Positions 53,075 through 64,000 of a DNA stretch of 64,000 bases are shown in pieces. Numbering within the stretch: the stretch's first letter is position 1; every line of letters starts with the position of its first letter. Position numbers and translations under genes: made by a program. A model generated the notes under the pieces. That model did no database searches, was not told the origin of the DNA, and saw nothing but the letters and a program-made list of their open reading frames with translations. This DNA is from Onchocerca lupi (Eukaryota > Nematoda > Chromadorea > Rhabditida > Onchocercidae): assembly GCA_028564675.1 (NCBI GenBank), contig JAOVVO010000384.1:1-64000 (forward strand), read 5' to 3'.

Positions 53075-55642
53075 ATGAAAGTTTTCACAACTGATTTAAG
53101 TGAGATATTACTCGCTGAACGCCGTGACGAAGGAGAAACTAATTATTTAGCGAAAGAATTATCACACATTGTTAAAGTATCATTCCGATTGTTTAGTTTA
53201 GAGTTAAAAGGTTTGACTAAATGAGGAGCTTATTAATATTCAAGAGTTCCTCGCAATAATCATTTCATTTCTGAATAAACAAAATCTCATTATAGAGACA
53301 ATAAACATTGATTCTCTATGCTGTTCTATCAGTCAGTCAGTTCTTTTAAATTTTTCTCAGTTGAAGAGATCGTTTGATATAAGTCGAACCTGTGTTTAGT
53401 TTTATTCCAACACAAAACATCAGATTCATAGAGACCATTTTCTCTGAAATGTATTCTCATTTTTCTTTGATCCGATAAATACTTTTTAGGACTTATTTGG
53501 TCCGCAGTTCTGGATTTCATATTGGAATTATTACCCGATTCTAGCAAATACTTTGTATTATAGTGTTACCTTCTTATCGGGTAAAGATTCATAAATAAAT
53601 ATATCTTAGTTTTGGATATTATCTTATGGACTTGAAATTGTTTCATTTCTTCCTTTTTTTCGTAATTATAATTTTTCTGATTAAGAACTAAAATATTGGA
53701 GATTCTTGACCTTATTTCCTAAATTAGTATAAATAAAGTATGTGATAATATTCAAGAATTACTCTTAAGTCTTACCGGTCTTATCATTTTCAAGTTTTTG
53801 TTCACTTCAGTGTTCTTCATTCTAATCACATTGACTTTCTAGCGTGGAAGATATCTTTACATTAATTACGTCAGGGGAATTTTTTGAGATCATCTGTTGT
53901 TGCAGTAATTTGCGAAAAGTTTTAATCCTTTATTGTTTAAATTTATTGAATCTTTAATAAAAAAGACCATCGTTTAAAAATGATTCCGTATAATTCAAGT
54001 TGACCAACTTCAAAGAAAAATTAATCATATAAATTGAATTTTTTTAAATTTATAGCAGTGCAAACAGTTGGCGAAGAATACGTCGCGCTTGTACCATTGG
54101 TCTCAGGTCAACAGCGCAAATTACCGTGCTTCACACGTCGTCTATTTTTTGTTTTCTCCTTTGCTGTGGCGCCATTTTTGATTGAAGAAATCCTCAGAAG
54201 AATTGAAGGGAATTTGCAAGATTCACTGATTGCCAGCGAAACTCTTTTCTTTGATAGAAAGCAAAGAAATCTTCGCAAAACTCTGCTCAATCTCATTACT
54301 TCGATCAGGTCACTTATTCAAAATTAATAGTTTGTGATTCTCCTGAATCATATAAATTAAGTAAACTTTATGCATATGTGATGCTTTTCGGCTTCAAAAT
54401 AATTTATAGGGAACAGGATTTAACAGCAAATACAATCATTTTAAGGTGTACTGGCATTCCAGTGTTGTATCGCTTGAATTTAGCATTATTTTATTTATTT
54501 GGAACCTATTATTATATTTCAAAGCGCCTAATCGGTTTGAAATACATTTCATTTCGAGCGCAGTCAAATTATCAGGTGCATTTTCATAACACTGATTCAA
54601 GTTTATTTATATTGAAGAATTGATCTATATTGCCTGCGACATAGAAAATAGCGATGGAACTTTTTCAAAAAAAAAAGACACTTCAATTTTAAAAAAAAAA
54701 AAAAAAAAAAGAAAAACTGAAATTTTTGGGACTTTGCCGAAGTTATAAATATAAATATGGAGGATTATTAAATATGGAAAATTATTCTGTGATGTTTATT
54801 TTACTGGTAGAAAGAAAAATCAAATGATAAATTTTTATTCATATATTTTAAAAAGTTGCGGTTTTTAGAAATATGAAACTGCATGATTTTGCATTTTTAA
54901 GGTGCTGAATTCTTTCTGCTGAAATATTTGGAATGAAAGGCCGAATGCGAATTATGCAAAATTTGTGAAAATGTTTTTGCAGGCTTTATCCTATTTCCGT
55001 TTTTTTGGAGCAATAAATATTGCACAAATTGTTTCTAGTGTAGCAATTTGGATTCAGGACGAAGTGAGGAAACGTGTAACTATTGGATTCAGACAATTAT
55101 CTGAACCCAGAATATCGGAAGAGGAGGACGACCTGGTAAATTACTTTGTTTACTGTGGTAATGTTCGTTTCTAAACCAAGTAAACATGTAAGTTGGCGAC
55201 ATTATGTAAAATGATCTATTTACCTATTGGTTGTTCGAATCCGTTCGACTTCTTTAAGAAAAAAGAAACCAATGCTGAAATTCGGCAATCATCTTGATAG
55301 TAGTCATCAAAAATTATCGAGTTCTAAAAACCAGGGTTGTGAGAGATACTTTAACATTATGTGCACTTTTGATTAAGTAATTTCATTTACTATCACAAGT
55401 TTGTTGTTAATAGATGCATCTATTTTAATGGTTCATTTTTATAGCTTATATGTTCATTTTGGTGTCCACTTTGTTGTCAATACAACAAGCCACCAATTTG
55501 TATTCCTTGCGGACATCTGTTCTGTTGGAGTTGCATTTTAAAGCACATAAAGTTTACTGTCACTGACGGTGCGTTATCATTTTGTCCACAGTGTCGTGAA
55601 GAATTTCACCAAAGTCGAGTAGTACCGCTATTGAATTTATAA
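53075..55642 (+). CDS. prx-10: Peroxin-10, peroxisomal RING ubiquitin ligase
   Basis: PEX10 is an integral peroxisomal membrane protein that ubiquitinates the import receptor PEX5 with PEX2 and PEX12. Exons: 53075-53176, 53508-53580, 54056-54308, 54410-54575, 54983-55135, 55445-55642; phases agree, 314 residues, close to human PEX10 (326). The N-terminus has the family motif ILLAERRDE. It is followed by YYSVTFLSAVQTVGEEYV, where human has a TTLAGYQTLGEEYV-like segment, and by a membrane part ending LFYLFGTYYYISKRLIGLKY. The C-terminal C3HC4 RING reads CPLCCQYNKPPICIPCGHLF, CWSCI and CPQCREEF. The small first two exons were placed by motif and phase and are somewhat less certain than the rest. 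Confidence 0.93.
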
Positions 55643-55817
55643 TTGGTATGACATTTTTTGATCTTTAAATTTTCTCATTTATTGCAAAAAAATTAATTAT
55701 TTATTGTTCATTCTTTCAACAAGTATTTATCTCAGATTTCTTTTTGGAAGAAAGAATAAAAAGCATAATTTTTGTCTAGTGTTGTTTTATTTATATATTT
55801 TTTTCCCATTTATTTTA

Positions 55818-55828
55818 ATGCTTTTCAG
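55818..55828 (+). promoter_or_regulatory. Likely trans-splice acceptor of wars-2
   Basis: A strong acceptor (ATGCTTTTCAG) ends 16 bases before the wars-2 ATG and 186 bases after the pex-10 stop. This position fits an SL site between two genes of an operon. Inferred from pattern. Confidence 0.45.
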
Positions 55829-55844
55829 TTTCTTCGAAGTTGTA

Positions 55845-58049
55845 ATGATGAATTTTACTGCCACAATTTTGAAAAAATTGTCGCGTGGAAATGCGAAACG
55901 GATATTTGAGAAACAAATTGTTCGATCTGCATTATCAATTACGACAAAATCAAAAAATAAATATTTCCCAGTAATTTACGTCTCTGGTATCCAGCCAACC
56001 GGAGTTCCACACCTGGGTAATTATTTTGGCTTTATCCAGCACTGGATCAATTTACAAAATGTTTGTTTTTTTATTTTTATTTTTTTGATTAATTTTTTTT
56101 TTGCGCTTTGTCCAAAATCCTGCATATTCAATTACTTTTTTTTCTGGATTTTTATTTTTTTAATTTTATTTTAAACTTCTTCAAATCTGTATAAATAAAA
56201 ATGTAAATGTTCGTTGTTCTTTTCTACAACGTTTCAAGTTCTTCACCGGTTGATTTGAAATTTTGATGCATTGTTGCATTTGTTTTTATATAATAAGACG
56301 TGTAAGAAATTTCGAGGATTTGAAATTTTTAATATTTATATTTTTGTTTATATAAACTAGCTGATGCTTGGCTGAGTCCAGCTAGTGATTTAATAAATTC
56401 TAGAATGACGCTGGTTACAATATTTAAAAGATCACAAAAGTGCTGCTTTTATAAATTTCAGTAATTGATATAGTATACGCAAATGAAACACTTTTTTCAG
56501 GATGGCCATTCAAAACAAATGTATCTTTCTATTGCTGATTACCATTCAATTTCAATGGGTTTCATTGATCCTGTGGAAGTGAGCTAATATATGCTTTTCA
56601 TATTTATATCTGAGAAAATGTATATGTAAACTGTTTTTATTAAGCTGTTCTATTCTTCAAGTGATGTGAAATTTAAGATTTTCATGAGCAGTGTAATGAA
56701 TCATGGAGATCTTTCATAAGAATTTCTCGATCTGACTTTTTTTAATCTTATCTTCTTGCATATTTAAATTTTTCTCATGAATAAATAAAGAACCAAGAGT
56801 TGGTTAAACAGCACTGACGCTGAAAAGACGACTTTCAATTCAAGAAAGTTAAAAAATTGAGGGTGAAGCAAATGGATAACTAAATTTTATAAATGAATTA
56901 CATGTGGCTTATGTATTTTATTTATTATCCTCTAATTCCAGAATCAATTCTGTTTAACCAATTATATCATTTCTTATTTCTTACTGAATCATTAGAACTG
57001 CTGGATTAATTATTGTAGTTTCATCACTGGCGCATGTTCAGCAACATCTGCCAAAGATGGCTAATCTTATAAATCTCAAACTATTCATATCAGCATATGA
57101 TTTTATTTATAGATGAGAAATAATATTTTAAAAATGGCTGCCAGTTTATTAGCTTGTGGATTGGATCCGGAAAAAACAATTTTGTTCCAGCAGAGCAGAG
57201 TGGCTGATCATGCTAATTTGATGTATGTACTGGGAAGTCTACAGACTATTGCTAGACTTACTCGAATGCCACAATATAAGGACAAAGCTGCTGCGTCAGT
57301 CTTATCTTTTTGAAAACAACTATTTTCATTGATCTTGATTCATACTGATTTTATTTTTTCAAAAGTGGTGTTTATGTTCTCTTATTCCATTTCTCGCTGC
57401 AGGTTCGAAAAAGTGCACCGTAATATTCATCACACTGCATCGGAGTGTGAAAAAAAAGTTTTATCACCCTAAATTCACATTTAAAAAATTTTGTCTTGTC
57501 TATTCTCTAAACTTATTTACCAGTAAGTGTAGATTTTCTTAATAAGAAATGTAACATTTCTGATAGTAGTTAAACAGAGATTTTAATGACATATTTAGAT
57601 TTATAACAACTATTAATCAGACTTAATCTTCATTATTTCAAAAAAACATCCTCCCTCTAAAAGAGAGAATCCCTGATCCCATTGTTTACTTAAATTTTTG
57701 TGATCTGTTTATTTGCTTAAATTTTGTTTCATTGTAGATTCAAACAAGGTGATGTTCCCATTAATTTGCAATTATATCCTATTCTGCAATCAGCTGATGT
57801 ATTATTATATAAAGGAACTCATGTGCCAGTTGGCGACGATCAGACCCAGCATTTACTTTTGATGAGAGATTTGGCTGTCAAATGCAATACCGTTCTTCGC
57901 TGTGATTTCTTTCCAGTTCCAATTCAGGTTAAATTTAATTTTTTTTTTTATCTTTATACAATAATATGGTAAAGTAAACCTACACGACACTGAGAACCAT
58001 CCGAAAAATGACGGTCCAACAAAGTTAAAAAAGCAATGGCCTGGGGTTT

Positions 58050-58086
<37 letters not shown>

Positions 58087-59225
58087 CATTCACAAGTGTT
58101 AAAAACTTGTTTGCAATGGTATAATATCAATTATCGAGTAGACGATAATCTACTCCAACTCTGATCAAGTCTTCTACATCAAGGCACTGAATGATTTAGA
58201 CTCGCAATTGACATTGTTTTATGTCTCAGCAAATAGTTGCTGATCTGAAAGGAATTTGTCACATCATGAGATATACGTGAACAATCTAATTTGTTTTTTT
58301 TTTTTTCAAATCTTTCAGAAGTTCTCAAACTATAGTTTTAGGAAATAAATTGAATAATGAATTACGTACGGAGAGAAAAAACATTTCATTCATGATAGAA
58401 ATTTGCAAAGTCTTTTTAAAATTCTACAGTAATTTAGATTTCAGATAAGCGCGAAATGTGCACGTCTAAAAAGTTTGGAAAACGCGACGAAAAAGATGAG
58501 TAAATCAATGGGTAACGATCGATCGCGCATTCTAATCAGTGATACAAAACAAATAATTGCGGAAAAGTGTGCAAAAGCCTTGAGTGATTCGCAGTCCAAC
58601 ATTACTTATGAACCGGAAAAACGCCCTGCAATCAGTAACCTGGTAAATTTTGTTTTCATTTTTAAAAAATGTATCATAGATAGATTCGTTCTGAAAGCCT
58701 TGCTGTGTGAAGAGGAAAAATAACTACAACAAAGATGCTATTCTCAGAAAGTATTACTTGAGAATAAAAGATTGGTCTGACTATTGATATCGAATCTGTC
58801 CGCCATAATAACTAATTACTGCATTACATTACAGATTTCTTGATGTCACTCTTTTCCTGGCTTGAGAGAATTTTGTTCTATGTCGATCTTTTTTTTTTTT
58901 GAATTATGCATTCCAGGTAACTCTTTATTCCTTAGCGACTGGTTTAAGTATCGAGAATGTAATCCATGAATGTACCAGCTTGGATACAAAAGGATTTAAA
59001 TCACGTTTGGCAGAACAAATTGATGCCCACATTGCGCCATTTCGAGAGAAATATGAAATTCTACTCCAAGAGCCCCAGATAATTCGAGATATTTTAATGT
59101 TTGGTACCCAGAGAGCTGAAGAAAAGGCGCAAGAAACGATGGTAGAATTAAGGGAATTGTTAGGTTTCGACGTGTTTCAACAAATAAATAGCTATCATCA
59201 TTATAGTAAAAGTTTGGATATATAA
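55845..59225 (+). CDS. wars-2: Mitochondrial tryptophanyl-tRNA synthetase
   Basis: Class I synthetase charging mitochondrial tRNA-Trp. Exons: 55845-56060, 56501-56578, 57113-57294, 57738-57927, 58445-58642, 58917-59225; phases agree, 390 residues. The basic, acid-free N-terminus (ILKKLSRGNAKRIFEK) looks like a mitochondrial leader. The HIGH signature appears as TGVPHLGNYFG, followed by ADYHSISMGF, ACGLDPEKTILFQQSRV, YPILQSADVLLYKGTHVPVG and DDQTQHLLLMRDLA; KMSKS is intact in ATKKMSKSMGNDRSRI. The bacterial-type layout separates it from the cytosolic enzyme. Two adjacent ATGs (55845 and 55848) could serve as start. It may share a transcript with pex-10. Confidence 0.95.
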
Positions 59226-60309
59226 GATTGAATATGATTATTGTACCGTATCGTCGAATTTCCACTAACGCTTCTTGAATTGTCATTGTTTTTTCCAAAA
59301 TATTTTTTTGCACATTGTTTTACATATTTATCGATAATATATTGATTTTATTTGTCGCATAAAACTATGAATTTATTCACGAAAGAAGTTTTGAAGAAAT
59401 AGTATCTCATCTTATCTTGTGGAAGCGTCGACAATTGAACAGTATCAAAACAGAGATGGAAAACTGCCACGGTAAAGATGATGAATATAAGTTATTTTGA
59501 TGGATTATTAGATTTTTGGGACTTGAATTGGAAAAAGTTATTCATTTCTCTATATGATTTTCGCTGAAGACATTAGGTGTCAAAAGTATTTTAGGAATTC
59601 GGTGATAAAATAACTGACTGAGCTAACTTGAAAAGATTCTCTTCCCAATGTAAATCTTTCGACGAAAGATTACTGAGAGTTGCCTGAAAGCGGTTATGCA
59701 TAATTACAGTAGGTAAGGAAGAGTTGTTTTCTATTGGATGGATTTGTTGGCTTCGCTTTATCGAAATTATTCAGTGATATAAATGATGCAAAAAATGGGA
59801 TGAAATAAAAAGGAGAAGAGCAAATTCATTAGTCGTCGAATATTTTCGATTCTGTTTTATTGGAAAATAACTATTACGTGAGTAGCAGTAGTAGTAATAA
59901 TAAAGCAGAACAATTTTGATGTCTTGAGTCTTATCTTTTGACGGTGATTAGTTCTGGAATTACTATACTTTTCTTCAAATAATTTCTAGTGCAGTACTGG
60001 AAATAAATTAACCAAGGCGAAAAAGCTAAGATTTTCGAATTTTTATTGCGTTAATCAACAAAACCATAATTCCTGAACTGAATCTAACTTCATCAATCCT
60101 TTAAGATAAGCTAATTTCAATTTAATAGAATTCCCGGAAACAAGCATTCCATACATTAGCAAAAAATCATCTAAAATTCTGCAAACTAGTGCTACTGCAT
60201 ACCTGTTCATTGTATTGTCGAATGGATTGTAAATTCAATTCTCATCGGTGATTCTTTCCTCCTCTTGATTTTTTACTATTTGTCCTGCAAATTGTTAAAT
60301 TATTCATTT
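59226..60309. other. Intergenic between wars-2 and the Piezo gene
   Basis: 1.1 kb, AT-rich. I looked here for N-terminal Piezo exons and found none; no other gene is seen. Confidence 0.4.
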
Positions 60310-60319
60310 TTTATTTCAG
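60310..60319 (+). promoter_or_regulatory. Likely trans-splice acceptor of the Piezo transcript
   Basis: TTTATTTCAG follows a T-rich stretch and lies 36 bases before the ATG at 60356. A short upstream ATG (60335) opens a 7-codon frame. No matching upstream coding exon is found. It could instead be a cis-splice acceptor of a longer form. Confidence 0.4.
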
Positions 60320-60355
60320 TGCAACTAAATAAATAATGACGACAATCTTTCAAAA

Positions 60356-63300
60356 ATGACAGTATTTATTGTTGATTGGTTGACACGAGGTTGTGATCGA
60401 ATGGCGGAATCTCTGATTCATTTCATTTTTAAATGTGTTATCTATGTGATGACTATTGCTGTGTTCGGTATCACGACCGTTATCATTAATCAAAGCATTT
60501 TTGCTATTATTTATTTCATCTCTTTCAGCATATATTGCATCATTTTCCAAGTAATCTCCTCTAGTTTGAAATCTTTTATTTTTGTTTATTTATTAGACAT
60601 AATTTGTCACTAAATTTTCCATTCAAAAGTCTTGAAAATGGGTAGAATATCGCATGTTAATTTGCATTGGCTAAATTTAATTGAGGAGAATTAAAGGGAA
60701 TTCCATATTTATTCAGAGTTAGCTGTTTCCAATATTGACGGATGCTTGCAAGTTATCTGATCGATGCTTAAATTTTCACAGTATGCAAAAACAAGAGGAA
60801 GTAATAGAAAAAGTTTTCAATTTATTTCATCTGTGTGGATAGGAATTGAGATAAGAGGGCAAGTTAACAGATCGTTTCTTTAATTTCAAAAAGATTTGTC
60901 GAGTGATGTTATCCAAATTTTCAGACGTCGATGACTTTTTTTCTGCATCGCAGTATTTTTTTCTGGTATTTATTGATCACATTAACATTAACACATTTGG
61001 TTCTATTAATCGATAGATATATTGCAAAATATGAAATCGATACTAGCGATATCTTGCTTGGTCCATTAGCTACAGAGTATCGAGGTAGTATATTTCACAA
61101 AATCAGTATCTCCTTATGGTAAGAAAGGCTGAATGTGATGATAGACAGTGTTGTTATTTATATAAAATTATAACGCGAATTTTGATTAAATTTCAGAAAT
61201 CAATTCTGTTTTTTAAAGGAGCTTACTCGTTGTAGTGAGACTTTCCTTTTCAAGACCAGCATTTCATAGCCATGTTTAATTATCACTGAAACAGAGAATC
61301 ACTTTTTTCTTCAGTGTTACCAAATATTGCGGTGCACTATGTAACCGTGTCCATCTTATTTATGATGACCACTCTGTGCACTTTAATAGACCTCACTTCA
61401 CTGAACTACAAAGGTAATTCCTGTCAAAACTTTTCCCATCCAAGCTTCATTGATACACGTTAATAATGCTAAATTATTAGTTCAATTATCTAACATTTGA
61501 ATTGAGAACATTGCATTTTCATTTCTAGTAAAATTATCACCATTTTGTTCTGCATTGGTACGAGATTTTGGACGAATATTACTGATCATCTGTGTAAGAT
61601 TGAGCGACATTTTGTGTGCATTTTCACTTGCATTTTGTGCCATCCATAAGGTAAGTTTGCCAATGACATTGAAAATTAATGTCTCGTCATGTATAAATAT
61701 TATGCTACAATATTTTCGTATTCGAACTTTCCAACTTTTCTTCCTCTTTTAGATCAACATATTTTTGATCTGAAATGAAATAAAACGTTCGTTTCAGAGA
61801 TATGCTTGTGCATCGTTTGATTTATTTTGTTTCATTTATTTTATAGATTCTGTTGAGGAACGTTCAATATTCCTTTCAAGTAATAAACAATGAGATGATA
61901 CAGAGTAACTCAAAATAATCCATTTTTATTGGAATCAATAGAAATTCAATTGCAGGTGTCACCTATTGCTTTACCTATGCTCCTTGTTGCAGTACTATTA
62001 TTCATTCCATTATCAGCAAATTTCAAAAGAATTGCTTGCTTTCTTTCCACTTATTATGTGTTAGTTATTACGCTCTTCAAGCTAATATTTGATGCGTACG
62101 AAGGATTAATTGATTATCCGGATTTCTGCAACGTTCCTCGTCTGATGGAATGGTTATATTGGATCGGCTTGATCTCGGATGATGCCAGACCAGCTTTAGT
62201 TTGTCTTTTCAAGCATAACTTCAGTTTTTACTAATTATTCTTAAAAATGTCAACAATTCCAGTATACTAATTTATGCCTCATATAGTTATACGAAATCAT
62301 GATTTCAATAATCTCTCTTTTATTAATTGGCTTCCATCATTGCTTTTCGTAATATTCCCGTGGTTATGAATTGATTTCTAGCAATATCCAGAACTATGAT
62401 TTCCTTCAACTATTTATATTATTCTGAAGAAAGATAATCTTTTTTCAGGCTCCGGTAATTTGCATCTCTACTCTTACTCTACGATCTTGTCTTCAACATA
62501 TCAAGAAAATGTATGAAATACGCTACAACAAAATACTTCCAATTTTGCCATTTCCGGATGTGGATTGCACTAATGCTGACAAAGGAATCAGTTCTTTCGT
62601 CAAATTTTACACGAATTTTATCCTGTATAAATTTAGTTATGAGGTAAATAACATTTGAAAGCAAGTAAAAACAATTTAGGGAATTGATTTTCAATTTTCA
62701 TACCATTTTTCTCAATCTTCGCTATATCGTTTCTTCTCAATGTGACAAAGGTTCAGATAGGAAAAATTGCAAAGTCACCAAATTCATTAATTCTCATCAG
62801 TAGAATATTTTCGTAAAAAATATTTGAACTCCGAAATTATTCTCACTTTTACGATGCGTACTCAGACCGGTCGAAGTACCAATTAAATTAATTCTTGCCA
62901 TTGACCAAAACGGCCTTGCTGAAGAGAATTGCGATTGGAAGAGTGCTGTGATTTAGTGCATAAATCGTTAAGTAGGAATTTAATACATATCAACACTTTA
63001 AAATATCTTCGGTTAATTATAAGATAACACCACTGATAAGAGTAAAAGTTCATAGTTGATCAAATGATTTCATAAATAAGTTAATTGTTTTTAACTCCAT
63101 TTCTCGAATATTTGAACTTCAGATGTATATGACTCTTGTCCTTCTCTCAGCAGTCGTGGCTTCAAATATTATCTCGTTGCTATCGGTGATAGGTTTGGTA
63201 ATTTGCTTGCTCATAGATCGATGGCGTATTCGACGTATATTTTTGATTTTTGTCTGCTATCATTTGGTTGTCCTCGTCTATTCGTTGCTTGCATATATCG

Positions 63301-64000
63301 GTCCTCTACCTGGTGAATGCTATTACGGTAATAGTATACTGTATTATCTGGTAGTTACATTATCAAATCGTGATATAAATAAAAGTAAATGATGCGTTCG
63401 TTTTATGATTGCTAATATTTGATTTTTGCTGTGAGTATTATCTTCCCTAGTGGAATAATTATTTTGTGTAAGACCTGAGGAATGATAATATGCTATTTTT
63501 TTCCCCTCCCATTTTTCTTATTATGTATATATTATATATTATTCGTGAGAGTGAACGGTCTGAATTTCAAGAGGAAAATGACGAACTATATATTACACTT
63601 CGTATTTCGCATGCATTAAGATTTTCAAAATCCTATTTAGAAATTGATTTTAACTCGAAAAACTATAGAACAAGTCTTAGGGGGTAACATTTAAGTTCGA
63701 TTACTTACTTTTCATTATAAGTATATATCATTTAATTTTCATCATAAGTAACTTCGAAACCGATTCCAGGAATACCTATACATCCGGATTACGCTCCGTA
63801 TTTTGCTTTTATCAATAATGGACAGTATGCAGTCAGCTCTCAAAGAAAATCATCATATGCTATTTACTGTTATTTCCTCAATGTTGGTATCTCCATCATA
63901 CAGTATTATAATTTCAAAATTGAGGTACTATTAAATGAGTTTGACATTGAATCTACCGAACTACATCTTTTTACTCTGTTTGTTCCAAAATTTTAATTTT
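60356..64000 (+). CDS. pezo-1: Piezo mechanosensitive channel, start form internal, 3' end outside the window
   Basis: Piezo proteins are trimeric mechanically gated cation channels of the plasma membrane. Exons: 60356-60550, 60925-61084, 61315-61413, 61529-61650, 61956-62198, 62449-62643, 63123-63327, and probably 63770-63924; phases agree. Nearly every exon holds one or two membrane helices. Best matches to animal Piezo are NFKRIACFLSTYYVLVITLF, LISDDARPAL followed by APVICISTLTLRSC, and KGISSFVKFYTNFILYKFSY. They correspond to a region roughly 600 to 1150 residues into human PIEZO1. The last exon is a guess. About 600 N-terminal residues of a full-length Piezo are absent upstream, where wars-2 and pex-10 lie instead. 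Confidence 0.85.

Noticed and set aside
1..64000. tRNA, rRNA and CRISPR
   Set aside because: No cloverleaf-type sequence, ribosomal block or regularly spaced repeat array was recognised; a covariance-model scan would be needed to exclude a tRNA in the spacers.

Overview
The window looks like nuclear DNA of a parasitic nematode, most likely a filarial worm. Base composition is very AT-rich (about 70% by eye). Genes are broken into many short exons by introns of about 100-1200 bp with the extended nematode-type acceptor (TTTTCAG / TTTTTAG). Several first exons lie a few bases behind an acceptor-like site, as expected for spliced-leader trans-splicing. Every recognisable protein is a conserved animal protein. 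There is no bacterial operon structure, CRISPR array, rRNA or tRNA that I could find. All exon borders were read by eye from GT/AG sites, reading-frame phase and remembered family alignments.

Layout: (1) 574-5363 (+), a Tousled-like kinase (tlk-1) whose 5' end is outside the window. (2) 6860-7511 (-), a small unrecognised gene with an apparent one-base frame break, lying behind (3) 7941-12140 (-), a VPS33 Sec1/Munc18 protein. (4) 12.5-13.3 kb (-), scattered coding-like remnants. (5) 14075-24813 (+), an NFX1-type zinc-finger protein with RING and R3H domains. (6) 26023-34705 (+), RanGAP (ran-2), here with two successive leucine-rich-repeat blocks. (7) 35090-36255 (-), an unrecognised gene or decaying gene with a frame break and an in-frame TAA. 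(8) 36649-41189 (+), mitochondrial ATP synthase beta (atp-2). (9) 42335-52204 (+), the arginine methyltransferase PRMT5. Its 4-kb ninth intron carries a broken Bel/Pao-type LTR retrotransposon, and one LTR of that element contains a 156-bp piece of a bacterial-type elongation factor Ts gene. (10) 53075-55642 (+), the peroxisomal RING protein PEX10. (11) 55845-59225 (+), mitochondrial tryptophanyl-tRNA synthetase, only 202 bp after pex-10. (12) 60356 to the window end (+), a Piezo mechanosensitive channel that appears to start internally relative to full-length Piezo.

The genes are a mixed housekeeping set: chromatin and transcription (TLK, NFX1, PRMT5), nuclear transport (RanGAP), endolysosomal fusion (VPS33), mitochondrion (ATP-2, WARS-2), peroxisome (PEX10) and mechanosensation (Piezo). 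They do not form one pathway. The most interesting items are the EF-Ts fragment inside an LTR (possible old transfer from Wolbachia or a mitochondrial-type gene), the doubled LRR region of RanGAP, the short-form Piezo start, and several one-base frame breaks near homopolymers, which could be assembly errors or real decay.
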